This document shows positions 30,830 through 40,993 of a DNA stretch of 64,000 bases, one piece after another. Origin of the DNA: CAVVZJ01 sp963752755 (GTDB lineage Bacteria; Planctomycetota; Planctomycetia; Isosphaerales; Isosphaeraceae); contig CAVVZJ010000002.1 in NCBI GenBank assembly GCA_963752755.1, positions 62,001 to 126,000 on the forward strand, in the 5' to 3' direction. Under the pieces are notes generated by a model that made no database searches, was not told the DNA's origin, and was given only the letters and a program-made list of their open reading frames with translations. The first letter of the stretch is position 1. The number at the start of each line of letters is the position of its first letter. The position numbers were made by a program, and so were the translations under genes.

Positions 30830-31936
30830 TCATCCGGCCCGGTGTCCGATCGATCGGAACGCGAGGACCAGCGCCGTCGCGGTCAGTGCGCGAGCCGCGC
30901 AGCGGCTCGACGGCGACGTCCGCACTCGGCTTCGACAGAGCGCTTCCTCCGAGGACGTCGCCACGCCGTCGTCGAGCACCGGCTCGCACCCGGCGACGCG
31001 GGGCGAAGCGGAGGAAGAAGTCGGCGACCTGGCGTCGGTACTCCTCGGGGGCCACTTCCCGACATCGGTTGTGCTTGGCCTCCGGCACCAGCCAGAGTTC
31101 CTTGGGCTCGCGAGCGTGACGGAAGAGTTCGGCGGCGATCTGGGGGCCGATGTAGGCATCCCGCGCGCCGTGGATCGCCAGCCAGGGGCGGGGGCTGATG
31201 CGGGCCGCGGCCCGTTCGATGTCCGGGAAATCGCCGACGGAGACGCCAGCTCCGAGCGGATTCGGGCCGGACCAGGCGACGAAGCGATAGCACGAACATC
31301 GGCATCAACCGGCGAATCCAGGGGGTCCGGATGTAGATCTCGACCCAGCGGAGGATGTAGGCCAGCATGGTGCCGCGGGTGGGGAAGGCCCCATCGGTCA
31401 CCACGCCCCAGACCGCCGGCCGCTCGGCCGCGACGCAGAGGGCCACGCCGCCGCCCCGGCTGATGCCGAAGAGCGCCACGCCGGCCGGGTCGGCGTCGGG
31501 ACGTGACCGGAGGTAATCGAGGGCCGCGTGGAGGTCGCGTTTGTCGCGGTCGGAGACCCACTGGATCGGCTCGAAGCCGGGCTCGGACTGGCTCTCGCCG
31601 TGGTTGCGGAAGTCGAAGGTGAAGACGTCGAAGCCGAGCTCGCGCAGCGGGTCGGCATAGTGGTGGACGCTGTGGCGATCGCCGAGGAACTCGTGGCAAA
31701 AGACGACGACGCCGAGGCGCTGGGGCTCGTCGGTGGCGTAGTAGGTGCCGGCCAGCTCGAGGCCGTCGCTCGGTCGGGAAGCGGACCTCCTCGCCCCCTG
31801 GCTCGGGCTCGCCACGGACCGGCTGGAACGGCGGGCGTTCCTCGAAAATCCTCTCGACGATCCGGCGTGTAGTTGGTCACGAACGAAGAACCAGAAGACC
31901 ACGCAGCCCGCCGATCAGGCCGATCGTCAGGTTCAT
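30830..31936 (-). CDS. membrane-anchored alpha/beta hydrolase in lipid cluster (several frameshifts)
   Basis: An N-terminal hydrophobic segment (MNLTIGLIGGL then LLVLRS) suggests a membrane anchor. The hydrolase core has VVVFCHEFLGDRHSVHHYAD, FDFRNHGESQSEPGF, the nucleophile elbow FGISRGGGVAL, the acid in IHGARDAYIG and the His in PEAKHNRC, so a full triad is present across frames. Frame changes lie near 31880, 31770, 31290 and 31030, so both ends are approximate. It lies 48 nt upstream of the GH3-type gene and 206 nt after the ketosynthase, on the same strand. A thioesterase or acyl-transfer role within the cluster is possible, but this is inference from position. Confidence 0.75.
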
Positions 31937-32142
31937 GAGGAATGGAAGATCGAGGGTCACGGGCAGGGCTCCGGAGATGTCGGAGGCGTGCTCAGGGTGT
32001 TCGTCCCACGGACATCGACCGGCGTCCGAGGCGACCCCACCCCCGGTCGGGAAGCTGGAAACTCCCCTGGGTTGCGGGGTCACACTAGCATAACACACGC
32101 CAGGCGGGAAGCTTTCTTCGATGGAAGAGTTGGCGGGACCGG

Positions 32143-33434
32143 TCAGTCGGTGAGCCGGCGGAGGATCAGCGAGATATTCTGACCGCCGAACCCGAAGCTG
32201 TTGGAGAGGGCCACATCCACCCGGCCGCGTCGGACGCCTTCGGGGATGTAGTCGAGGTCGCAGTCGGGGTCGGGGTTTTCGAGGTTGATCGTCGGGGGCA
32301 TGACGCCGTCGCGGATCGCCAGCAGGCAGATGATCGCCTCGACGCTGCCGGCGGCGGCGATCAGGTGGCCCATCATGCTCTTGGTGCTGGAGACCGGGAT
32401 CTTGTAGGCGGCGTCGCCGAGGGCGCGCTTGATGGCGAGGGTCTCGATCGAGTCGTTGACCTGGGTGCTGGTGCCGTGGGCGTTGATGTAGTCGATCTGC
32501 TCGGGTCGGACCCGGGCGTCTTCGAGCGCCTCCTTGATCGCGGCGATGGCGCCGCGGCCCTCGTCGTGGGTGTCGGTCAGGCGGAAGGCGTCGGCCGTCG
32601 AGCCGTAGCCGCAGACCTCGCCGTAGATCCGGGCCCCGCGGCGTCGGGCGTGCTCCAGTTCTTCGAGGAGGACCATGCCCGCCCCTTCGCCGAGGATGAA
32701 GCCGTCGCGGTCGCGGTCGAACGGGCGGCTGGCCTTCGTCGGCTCGTCGTTGCGGGTGGACAGGGCGGTCAGGAGGTTGAAGCCGGTCACGCCGAACGGG
32801 TGGATCATGCTGTGGGTGCCGCCCGAGAGGATCACGTCGGCGTCGCCGCGGCGGATCAACTCGGTGGCCTCGCCGATCGCCTGCGAGCTGGCGGCGCAGG
32901 CGGTCAGGCAGTTGGCGTTGGGGCCATGGGCCCCGAAGAGGCTGGCCAGGTGTCCGGCGGGAGTGCCGGGCTCCTGCTCGGCCTCGCGGATCGGGTGCAG
33001 TTCCTGGGCCCCGTGGCTGGTGAAGTAGGCGGTATCGACGTGGCTGCCGTTGCGGGTGCTGGCGTGGAGCAGCTTGACGAACCGGAAGAAGTCGTGCTGC
33101 CCCTCGCCCGACCCGAGATAGATGCCGAACCGGGTCCGGTCGAGATCCGCGAAATCCGAGAGCGCGGAATCGGCCAGGGCCATCTTGGCGGCGGCCAGGG
33201 CGAAGAGGGTGTTGCGGCTGTGGTCGTCCCAGCGCTTGGTCTCGGAGAGGTAGTCTTCGAGGCGGAAGTCGCGGACCTCCGCGGCGATCTGGGTCGGGAA
33301 CGTGCTGGCGTCGAACAGGGAGATCCGGTCCGACGCCGCTACGGCCTTCCTGGAGAGCCTTCCAGGTGCGTCTCCAGGTCGCGGCCCAGGGGTGTGACCA
33401 TCCCCATCCCGGTCACGACGACTCGGCGATTCAT
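32143..33434 (-). CDS. beta-ketoacyl-ACP synthase, catalytic partner (KS-alpha-like; one or more frameshifts)
   Basis: About 430 residues of the FabF/KAS-II type. The start is MNRRVVVTGMGMVTPLGRDL at 33434. The frame is lost near 33350 (an in-frame TAG appears) and recovers as ISLFDASTFPTQIAAEVRDF. The active-site set is complete: Cys in CLTACAASSQAIGEA, His in INAHGTSTQ, Lys-His in STKSMMGHLIAAAGS and the GFGGQN glycine loop. It performs decarboxylative Claisen condensation of acyl and malonyl-ACP. Its gene starts 10 nt after the second ketosynthase-like gene ends, so the two products are made together and probably pair as a heterodimer. The start has no strong ribosome-binding site, as expected for coupling. 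Confidence 0.9.
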
Positions 33435-33444
33435 CGGGATTCTC

Positions 33445-34830
33445 TCACCCCTTGTGGACCAGGTGGGCGACAATGTCGGCGTCGGTCTTGGCCTCGGCCG
33501 CGATCTCGCCGGCGGTCGGCACGGTCGGATTGCCCCGCACGACCAGAGCGGCGGCCTGGCCGTGTCGGGTCAGGTTCGTGTTCACGAAGATCGGATTGTC
33601 GGTCGGCCGCGAGCCGCCGCGGACGACGTCCAGGCCCAGCTCGGGATCGGGCTCGTCGCAGTGCAGCGTCCGGGGGATCAGGCCGCTGGTTGACGCCCAG
33701 CAGGCTGCCGACCAGCTCGACGGCACCGCAGCCCGAGCCGACGTTGCCGAAGAAGCCCTTCAGGCTGACGACCGGTACGCCTTCCTCGCCCCAGACCCGC
33801 CGGAAGGCCCGCGCTTCGGCCAGGTCGGTGGCGACCGCCGCGCAACCGTGGGCGTTGACGTGACCGACGCGAGACGGCTCCAGCCCCGCGTCCTTCAAGG
33901 CGGCCCGGATGGCGACCTCGGTGCCCCGGCCCTGCGGGTCGAGCCCGCCGGCGGGGTTGGCGTCGCAGCCCGAGCCCGAAGCCGAGGATTTCGCCGTAGA
34001 TTCGCGGCTCCGCGGCCGAGGGCGTGCTCGCGTTCTTCGAGGATCAGGATACCCGCCCCCTCGCCCGGCACCCAGCCGCTCCGGCGACGGTCAAACGGCC
34101 GGCAGGAGGCTCCGGGCTCGCCGTCCCAGCGCGACATCTGGTCCAGCAAGGCCATCCGGACGAAGCTCAAGGGGTGGATCTTCGAATCGGCCCCGCCGGT
34201 GATCATCACGTCGGCCCGACCGCGGGCGATGATCCGGAAGGCTTCGCCGATGGCGATGTTGCTGGCGGCCTCGGCCTCGGTGATCGAGTTGCTCGGTCCC
34301 TGGCAGTCGCAGAGGATCGAGATGTGGCAGGCCAGCATGTTCGGCAGATACTTCAGGAGCCAGATCGGCGTGATCGTCTTGATCCCTTCGCTGCCGTAGG
34401 TGGCGAAGTCGAACGAGCCGTCAGGCCGGGTGGCGAGATCGACCGCCGGGGCGAGCTCGTCCAGTTCCGAGGAGATCAGGCCGGCGCCCAGGTCCACGCC
34501 GAATCGGGTCGGATCGACGCCGCCATCGGCCAGCCCAGCGTCGGAGACGGCCATCTCGGCGGCGGCCACCGCGAGCTGGATGTCGCGGGCCATGTACTTG
34601 AGGCTCTTGGTCAACGACTTGCGATGCTTCGGGATCGCCAGCGCCTTGGGGTCGAACCCGCTGACCTCGGCCGCGACGTTGTTGGGCATGCCCTCGACCG
34701 GGAAGCTCTCGATCTTGCGGACGCCCCCGTGCCCCGCGGCCAGCGCGGACCAGTACGGCTCCGGGCCGATGCCCAGGGGGCTGATGAGTCCCAGACCGGT
34801 GATGACCACGCGGCGTTCGGAACTGGACAT
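33445..34830 (-). CDS. ketosynthase-like protein lacking the catalytic Cys (KS-beta / chain-length-factor-like; frameshifts)
   Basis: About 460 residues with the full thiolase-fold pattern of KAS proteins, beginning MSSSERRVVITGLGLISPLG. Where the partner has TACAASSQAIGEA this protein has EAEAASNIAIGEA, so the nucleophilic Cys is replaced by Glu187. The second catalytic His (KSMMGHL in the partner) is replaced by Asn in KGFFGNVGSG. The first His is kept in VNAHGCAAV. Known chain-length factors and KSQ domains carry Gln or other residues at the Cys position. By analogy this subunit should not condense but may shape the cavity or decarboxylate malonyl-ACP. Frame changes near 33950 and 33690 are probable sequencing errors. 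An in-frame GTG at 34842 is an alternative start. Confidence 0.85.
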
Positions 34831-34934
34831 GAGAGGGGCCACTCTGCGGAATGTTCACCCGGCGCGGGCGGGAGTCGAGTCGAACGGAAATAACGGGCCG
34901 GTGGCGGCAACGCACGGCCCGGACACCGGGACGT

Positions 34935-35481
34935 TCAAGCCCCTGTCGGCGGTAGCTCGTGCGGTTGCTGACCGTTGACGGGGGCCTCGGCCAGTTCCTT
35001 CTGCCGGGCCCGCTCCTGGGCCTTGGCCAGGTCGAGAACGCCGAGCAACTGCTGGGTGAACACGAAGTTCTTCGGCCCGAAGATCTGGTTCGACCGGGAG
35101 TTGTCCAGGTGGGCGAAGACAATCTCCGCGTCGGCCAGAACCTCCCCTTCGAGAAACGCCTTGGCCGACACGACCGCGCCCTCGGGGCGGAGGTCGGTGA
35201 GCGTCACCTCGTAGATGAGCTGGTCCCCGGCGCAGGCCACTCCGAAGAACTCGGCGCGGGGGATCTTCGCCAGCACCACTTTCTCGGCAAACCCGCCCGC
35301 CTCGCCCACGAGGATGCCGCCCGTCTGGGCCAGCCCCTCGATGATCAAGCGAGGCCGGCATCACCGGGTAGCCGGGAAGGTGGTCATGCAGGTGCTCCTC
35401 GGCGAGCGTCAGGTTCTTCACGGCGCGTGCGAACTGGCCGCTACGGAACTCGAGGAACTTGTCGATCCAGATCCAGCGCAT
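34935..35481 (-). CDS. FabZ/FabA-like 3-hydroxyacyl-ACP dehydratase, copy 1 (one frameshift)
   Basis: About 181 residues. The N-terminus MRWIWIDKFLEFRSGQFARA leads to the hot-dog fold catalytic segment HDHLPGYPVMP, then in the other frame MIIEGLAQTGGILVGEAGGF. These hold the catalytic His and Glu of FabZ. The frame break is near 35350 (one base). The C-terminal 30 residues, ending NGQQPHELPPTGA, are longer than in housekeeping FabZ. It should remove water from 3-hydroxyacyl-ACP. It is clearly paralogous to the dehydratase at 36286 (both start MR-x-x-x-ID and share VKNLxLAEE). It lies between the ACP and the ketosynthase-like gene. Confidence 0.85.
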
Positions 35482-35586
35482 TTGGGGGACATCCCTGGGG
35501 CCCGGCCCCGGCCTTCTCGCTCATCCGCGAAGGCCCGGGACCCTCAATCCGAGGACGCCGGGCCGTCGCGGACCGTTGCGGACGGG

Positions 35587-35985
35587 TCAGGCGGTCTCCT
35601 TGCTCGTCTCCAGCTTGCTGGCGACATACTTGACCAGCGTCTCGACGGTGTACAGGTCGAAAAGCTTCTCCAGTTCCGGGTCCTTGGCGAATTCGCTCAG
35701 GTCCGCGTAGGGCATGCGGGCCTGGATCTCGGCGATACCCTTCTCGGTGAACTTGCCGTCCTGCACCAGCTCCGGGTCGGAGAAGTTCTCGGGGAACAGT
35801 TCGCCCCGGGGGATCTTGATGCCGAAGTTCCGCTCCAGGCGGAAGACGATGTCAAGCAGGTCGATCGACTCGGCCCCGAGGTCCTTCTGAAGGGTGGCGT
35901 CGGGCGTCACATCCTCCTCATCCACCCCCAGGGCATCGACCAGAGTGGATTGGACTTTCTGGAAGATCTCGTCTTGCGTCGGCAT
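35587..35985 (-). CDS. acyl carrier protein with long C-terminal extension
   Basis: A 132-residue protein. Residues 1-60 follow the ACP pattern: EIFQKVQSTLVDALGVDEED, LQKDLGAESIDLLDIVFRLE, with the phosphopantetheine Ser in GAESIDLLD (the usual motif is DSL; here it is ESI). Typical ACPs are 75-85 residues, and this one carries roughly 45 extra residues rich in acids and aromatics (ARMPYADLSEFAKDPELEKL) before the final helix DLYTVETLVKYVASKLE. The insert probably lies between helices III and IV. Its place between two dehydratases and upstream of two ketosynthase-type genes indicates a dedicated ACP for this cluster rather than the housekeeping AcpP. Confidence 0.9.
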   Translation of the reverse strand: MPTQDEIFQKVQSTLVDALGVDEEDVTPDATLQKDLGAESIDLLDIVFRLERNFGIKIPRGELFPENFSDPELVQDGKFTEKGIAEIQARMPYADLSEFAKDPELEKLFDLYTVETLVKYVASKLETSKETA

Positions 35986-36285
35986 GTCATCCTCGAAGTA
36001 CAGGGGCCGAATTCCCCAAGGCGGGGATGTGAAGGGCGCCCGGCTTGGCTCCGACCATCCCGGCGGGCCGGGCGAACAACCATTCGGTCCATCCAGGTGT
36101 GCGTGACAGGGCAGGCGGTACAGGGTGGGCGTCGCTTCGGTCCGGCCCTTCCGGGGCCTCCACCGGGCGCGACCCGCTTATCTTGATGATTTTCGCCGAA
36201 CCTTGCAACATCATCGGCCGCGGACGGACCCCGACTGGAGCCGGCCGCGAAAACCATACCCCCCGCGATCGAGCCCCGCCAGGGC

Positions 36286-36828
36286 TCAGGACGACGCCTC
36301 CGGCAAGGCCGCCCTCACCGGCGACGTCGCCGGGCGAAGCATGGCCCGAGCTCCGACCGAGCCCTTGCGCAAGGTGGCATACAGGTCGCGAAGGTGCTCG
36401 ACGATCAAGGTGTCCGACGTGTGCAAGCCCGGCTCCCGGTCCCGGAGGTTGTAGCGAGTCAGCGTGAACCGACCCTTGACCATCACCTGGTCGTCGATGA
36501 CCCCCTCGCCCTTGAAGCTCGACTCCCGCTCGCCGTGATCGATCAGCTCGACCCGCAACTGGAGCTGCCGACCCGGCTCCACGAAGCTGCCGTACTTGAT
36601 CGTCCGGGCCGTCTTCAGCACGATCACGCTGTGCGCGAAATCCTCCATGTCCCGGATCAGCCACGCCCCCGCCTGAGTCAGCGCCTCCAGCATCAGGACC
36701 CCCGGCATCACCGGGAAGCCCGGGAAATGGTCGGCCAGGTACTCCTCGGCGAGCGAGAGGTTCTTCACGGCAACCAGGCTCCGTCCGGGTTGCAGCTCGA
36801 TGATCCGGTCGATCAGGACGAATCGCAT
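36286..36828 (-). CDS. FabZ/FabA-like 3-hydroxyacyl-ACP dehydratase, copy 2
   Basis: A 180-residue protein with an intact frame. The hot-dog motif is ADHFPGFPVMPGVLMLEALT, which includes the catalytic His and Glu. It starts at the ATG at 36828 (MRFVLIDRIIELQPGRSLVA). In-frame codons upstream to 36972 carry no homology. The final 50 residues (DTLIVEHLRDLYATLRKG onward) extend beyond the standard FabZ fold. It is the first gene of the minus-strand cluster, so the promoter should lie in the 394-bp gap shared with the divergent gene at 37223. Two different dehydratases in one cluster suggest repeated formation of trans double bonds or different chain lengths; that is inference. Confidence 0.88.
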   Translation of the reverse strand: MRFVLIDRIIELQPGRSLVAVKNLSLAEEYLADHFPGFPVMPGVLMLEALTQAGAWLIRDMEDFAHSVIVLKTARTIKYGSFVEPGRQLQLRVELIDHGERESSFKGEGVIDDQVMVKGRFTLTRYNLRDREPGLHTSDTLIVEHLRDLYATLRKGSVGARAMLRPATSPVRAALPEASS

Positions 36829-37222
36829 GGGAGATCCCGGATGGAGACGAAGGCCGCGGCTCGGGCCGTGTCGTGCGGACGAGGGAGGCGAGGGTTTCCC
36901 CGCGGAGAAGCCGCATATTCTAGGTCCGCCCGGTGCTGATCGCAAGAGGTCCCATCGCGGGCTGACCCGCAACTTCCGCGGTCGCCCGTTGCCCCAAGCA
37001 TAACCGGTCTTCTTGCCTGGTCAAAAAAGACTTCCGAGATTACCTGTCTTCCCGGAATCCCAGCCACCGGAGCAAGCCCTCGATCGGCGCCGTGCTCGAT
37101 GGAGAAACTCCAGCGGCCGATAGGCTCGGGTGAGTCGAGTCTCTATACTGAATGGGAGGTGGACCGGTTCTGATCCGGGACCTCGGGTATCCGGTCGCTC
37201 ATCTAGGCGAGGATGCAAATCG
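36829..37222. promoter_or_regulatory. divergent intergenic region between the lipid cluster and a beta-propeller gene
   Basis: No ORF is supported in these 394 bp. On the plus strand TATACT at 37143-37148 is a fair -10 box for the gene at 37223, although no clear -35 box stands 17 nt before it. For the minus-strand cluster, TATTCT-like sequence near 36912-36920 is the best AT-rich candidate. Neither call is strong. I see no inverted repeat that would mark an operator. Confidence 0.3.
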
Positions 37223-39297
37223 ATGCGAGACATCCCCCGCCGCCTTGGCTTGACGGGCTTCCTCCTCGGTTTACTCGCGTTCCTTCCGTCGGCGCGAGCC
37301 CAGGGCTGGTCGCCCGACGGGAGCTGGCTGGCCTACGCCTTGACCGTTCGCCCGACCGCGGATTGGAGTGACTGGCTCTTCGGCAACGAGGACCCCAGCA
37401 CGAATTCCACGCCTGACCCGACGTCCTATCGGCTCTGGGCCACACGTGTGGCCACGGACGAGTCGGTTCTCCTCTACGAGTCGGCCGGACCGCTCTCCCG
37501 GCCGTCCTGGTCGCCCAGCGGCACGGCGCTCGCCTACGGCCATCTCGCCAGCGGCCCCGATCAATCGCGGCGTTTCGAGGTGGTTGTTCAGGATGCTCCG
37601 GATCGTCGTCGCGTGCTCCAGAGCTGGACGCTCGACGGGCCGACCTCGCCACCCGAATCGCTCGACGCCTGCGGGCTTTCCTGGAGCGCCGACGGGCGTT
37701 TCCTGGCCGTCTCCGGGGTACCGTCCGGTGGCCTGGCGGTGCTCGGGGTCGCCGATGGCCGGATCGTCCGGGAATTGCCGGGCGGCTCACGACCGTCCTG
37801 GGCGCCCGAGGGCGACCTCCTCGCGTTCGTCAGCGCCGGTCAGCCAGCCGGCCTCGAACTGCTCGCGATGGCCACGGGTCAGCTTCGCCGACTGGCCGAG
37901 GTGCCCGGTCTCGATCAACTCGCCGCCCCGGTCTGGTCGCCCGAGGGCGAGGCCCTGTTCGTGATCGCCGATCAGCCTGACGTCCGGGTTCCTTCCCGAC
38001 CCGTGCCCGGCGGGGCCTCGCGAACGGGTGGGTTCTCGGCGCCGGGGCAGCCCGAGCCGTCGCGGCTCCGAATCGAGCGCGTCGGGCTCGACCGCGGCGA
38101 TCGCGAGCCGGTTCAGGAACTCCAGCATGAACCGTTCCAGGACCTCAAGGATCTCCTCTGGCCCGGCTTCGACCTCAGTCGCCAGGGCGAGGATTTCTTC
38201 TACTCCACGACGGTCCGGGCGCGCCGTCCGTGCTGGTCTGGGTCCGGCTCGCGAACCACGAGACGCTGAAGCGCTACAATCCGCTTCAAGAAATGGTCCC
38301 CATCGGTTCCCTGGCGATTTCGCCGAGCCCGACGCGCCGGGAGCTGGCCCTCCGCTTCGTGATTGAGGGCCAGTTTTCCCCTCCCGCCCTGTCCGACCCG
38401 CGCCACGACATCGCCCTCCGCCTGCTCACTCCTGACGACGACGCCCGGATCGCCTGGCTCGAAGCCCTGCTGGTCGCCACCACCCACGAGCTGGACGGCT
38501 CCCTGTCCAGACCGCCCGAGGCCTCTTCCGGCGGCCCGGCGCTGCGACCGACCCGCCTGCCGGCCCCAGGAGAGCTGGAAGAGAGCCACCCGACCCTCGC
38601 CCGACTCCGCCGCCTGGCCGGTTACGGACGTCTCCTCGGCGACGAGCTTGCGGGCTCCCACGTCTTGACCGCGAACCAGCGTGTCCTGCTCGACGAGACC
38701 CGGCTCGTCTTCGCCAATTTTCCCATCCTCACAGACGATCCGGCCGCCGATTACGCGCCGGCCCTGGCCGCCCTCGACGCCTTCCAGCGCCACGCCGACT
38801 CGCCCGACGAACGTCTTCGATTGCTCGGGCTCCGCGCCCAGATCCAGATGGCTCGCCTCGAATTCCCCCGCGCCGAGGCGATCCTCGCCCACCTCCGCGA
38901 GGCGAACGCCCACGCCGGACGCCGGATCGAGGAGACGGCCCGCGGTCCCGTGCTCGAACCGACTAACGTCTCGGGAGGCTGGCCCCAGATCCTTTCAAGC
39001 CGGCTCGACGACCTGAAGCAAGGCCGCTCGACTCCCGTCCTCCTGATCGGTCCGGGCTTCGGCAACCCCGACGCTCCCCAGCCCGGCCTCGGTCTCGATC
39101 CAATCGTTCCAAACGCCCCTCCTGATCCGATTCCCCAGCCGCCCCCCTTCCAGTTCTTCCCCGGTCCCATCATCCGGCTCGTCCCCGACGACCCACGCCC
39201 TCCTCTGCCCCCCGCCCTTCCCGGTCTACGCATCCGGATCCTTCCACCGGGCAACAGCGACCCCCCCCTCCCGCCGCCGATCAAGCCCCCTCGTTAG
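37223..39297 (+). CDS. secreted TolB/WD40-like beta-propeller protein with proline-rich C-terminus (one frameshift)
   Basis: About 690 residues. A signal peptide (LGLTGFLLGLLAFLPSARAQ) is followed by TolB-like propeller blades recognisable by GWSPDGSWLAYALT, PSWSPSGTALAYGHL, LSWSADGRFLAVSGV, PSWAPEGDLLAFVS and PVWSPEGEALFVIAD. Near 38218 the frame shifts and continues as VWVRLANHETLKRYNPLQEM, a helical domain that includes TPR-like helices, and ends in a proline-rich tail with LPPGNSDPPLPPP. The start ATG at 37223 has GAGG about 9 nt upstream. It is probably periplasmic. The function is unknown; propellers of this kind usually bind proteins or ligands. Confidence 0.75.
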
Positions 39298-39333
39298 CAT
39301 CCGAACGAATTCACCCCGCCAGCGCCCCGATCG

Positions 39334-39590
39334 TGTGCTAAACTTAACGCTGGCTCCTTGGCAATCCGGCTGTCATTCGAACCCGCCGATTCTGGGGTCC
39401 CATGGCGACGCTGCGGCGCGCCCGGGCGCCGAACGAACTTGAATCTGGGTAAAGTTGCTCTCGAAGTTTGTGTCACCCTGGAACTTGCGATTGGTCCTTT
39501 CGCTCGATCGACTGCGTCCCCTGGGCGTCTTCACGCCGTCTGGAAACCGTTCCGGGCACGTCGCGGGCGCATCCTCGCTGCGTCCTGTCG
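39334..39590 (+). repeat. dispersed 255-bp repeat, copy B
   Basis: It starts 36 nt after the stop of the beta-propeller gene and in the same orientation. It shows the family blocks TGTGCTAAACTTAACG, GGCTCCTTGGCAATCCGG, GCCGAACGAACTTGA with a following TGGGTAAAG, a GGAACTTGCGATTGG block, and GCGTCCCCTGGGCGTCTTCA near the end. Length and block order match copies A (10698) and C (54175). The rest of the 390-bp gap contains nothing else I can support. Confidence 0.75.
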
Positions 39591-39686
39591 CGATGGCGAC
39601 GGTCCAAAAAGGCGGTTCCCGCTGGCGACTGATGCGGAACGGACCGGCGGGATTTCCCTGGCGGCGAGGAGTCGGCCCATGCCGGA

Positions 39687-40841
39687 TCAGAGGACCGAAT
39701 AGAGCACGAGCTGGGCGCCGCGGACCATCTTCTGACGCTCCGCCGGAGTGATCGAACCCCGTTTGATGATCGCGTCGAGTGTCTTCGTCTGACCCTCGAT
39801 CCAGCCGGCCTGGAGCGGCTTCATGCCGAGAATCTCGCGATGACCGAGCAGCATGCGGAGGACGTCACGGATGACCAGAGCCTCGCCAAACGGATGGTCC
39901 GCCTCCTCGGCCCAGTCGGGTAGCCGATCGACCCCGGCGGCGCGGACGACCACCCGATGGATCAGCCGGCAGATCGACTCGAACTTTGGGTAATCGAGGG
40001 TGTCCGGAGTATCCTGGGGAGTATGATAACGGGGGTTCTCGCCGGTGCTGAAAAAGAGGTAAGGGATCTCCCGGATGCGGAACGGGCCGTAGTCGCTCCG
40101 GTCGAAGAAGAGCAGGTCGCTGCCAACGATCCCGACCTTCACCGGGAGGCCCTCGGCCGCCTGCTCGATCCAGTCGCGGAGTCGGGGGGCGTGCTCCGAG
40201 CCCATCGCGAAGACGTAAGAGTCGCAGACCCCGCCGAGCGATCGGGCGATCATGTCCGACGTGAGGAACAGGCCAACGCGTTCTAAAGGGATCGGCGGGT
40301 GTTCGGCGAAGTGACGCGAGCCCCAGAGGCCGTTCTCTTCGAGGTCGAAGCCGACGAACATCAGGCTCCGACGCGGCTTTTGCCCCGACTCGACGATCGA
40401 GCGGGCCAGTTCCAGCATCATCGCCACGCCCGAGGCGTTATCGTCGGCGCCCGGGTAGAGCACGCCGCCGCGGACCCCCAGGTGGTCGTAGTGGGCCGAG
40501 AGGATGATCCACTCGTCCTTTAGCTCCGGATCGGACCCGATCAGCATGGCACCGACGTTCCGCCCCAGCAGCTCGCCCGGCTCCTTGCCGGGGATCTTCT
40601 GCTCGTAGGCACCGTCAAAGAGCGGTTCGAGCCCCAGCTCGCGGAAGGCATCGACGATGTACTCGGCCGCCTTCCGTGCCCCCGCTCCCCGACGGCCGCC
40701 GAACTCGGGCGAGGCGAGCGTCTCCACGTGATTCCGAAGCCGCGCGACCTCCGGGGCGGGTTCCGCGGCTCGCAGCGAGATCCCCATGCCGAGCAGGACC
40801 GCCGCAACCATCGCGATCCGCCGTCGGCGTCCCGCCGACAT
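39687..40841 (-). CDS. secreted M28 family zinc aminopeptidase
   Basis: A 384-residue protein with a signal peptide starting MSAGRRRRIAMVAAVLLGMG. The two-zinc site of M28 is complete: His/Asp in LSAHYDHLG and PGADDNASGVAM, Glu-Glu in DLEENGLWGSRH, Asp in LTSDMIA and His in RYHTPQDTPDTLDY. It should release N-terminal amino acids from peptides in the periplasm. The ATG at 40841 gives the cleanest signal peptide; an upstream ATG at 40886 with GAGG 7 nt before it would add 15 residues. Convergent with the beta-propeller gene, divergent from the gene at 40994. Confidence 0.9.
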   Translation of the reverse strand: MSAGRRRRIAMVAAVLLGMGISLRAAEPAPEVARLRNHVETLASPEFGGRRGAGARKAAEYIVDAFRELGLEPLFDGAYEQKIPGKEPGELLGRNVGAMLIGSDPELKDEWIILSAHYDHLGVRGGVLYPGADDNASGVAMMLELARSIVESGQKPRRSLMFVGFDLEENGLWGSRHFAEHPPIPLERVGLFLTSDMIARSLGGVCDSYVFAMGSEHAPRLRDWIEQAAEGLPVKVGIVGSDLLFFDRSDYGPFRIREIPYLFFSTGENPRYHTPQDTPDTLDYPKFESICRLIHRVVVRAAGVDRLPDWAEEADHPFGEALVIRDVLRMLLGHREILGMKPLQAGWIEGQTKTLDAIIKRGSITPAERQKMVRGAQLVLYSVL

Positions 40842-40993
40842 GACCCTTGCGGAGCAATTCTTCCCGGGACTCAACTCAGCATGCATGACCCGTCCTCGGC
40901 TCGAAAAAAAACGGCCACCCACCCGGCGCGCGGCCGGTTCGTGAGGCAGACTGGCCTGGGTCTGGAGACTCTACGACTGCACGGAGGTGGATC

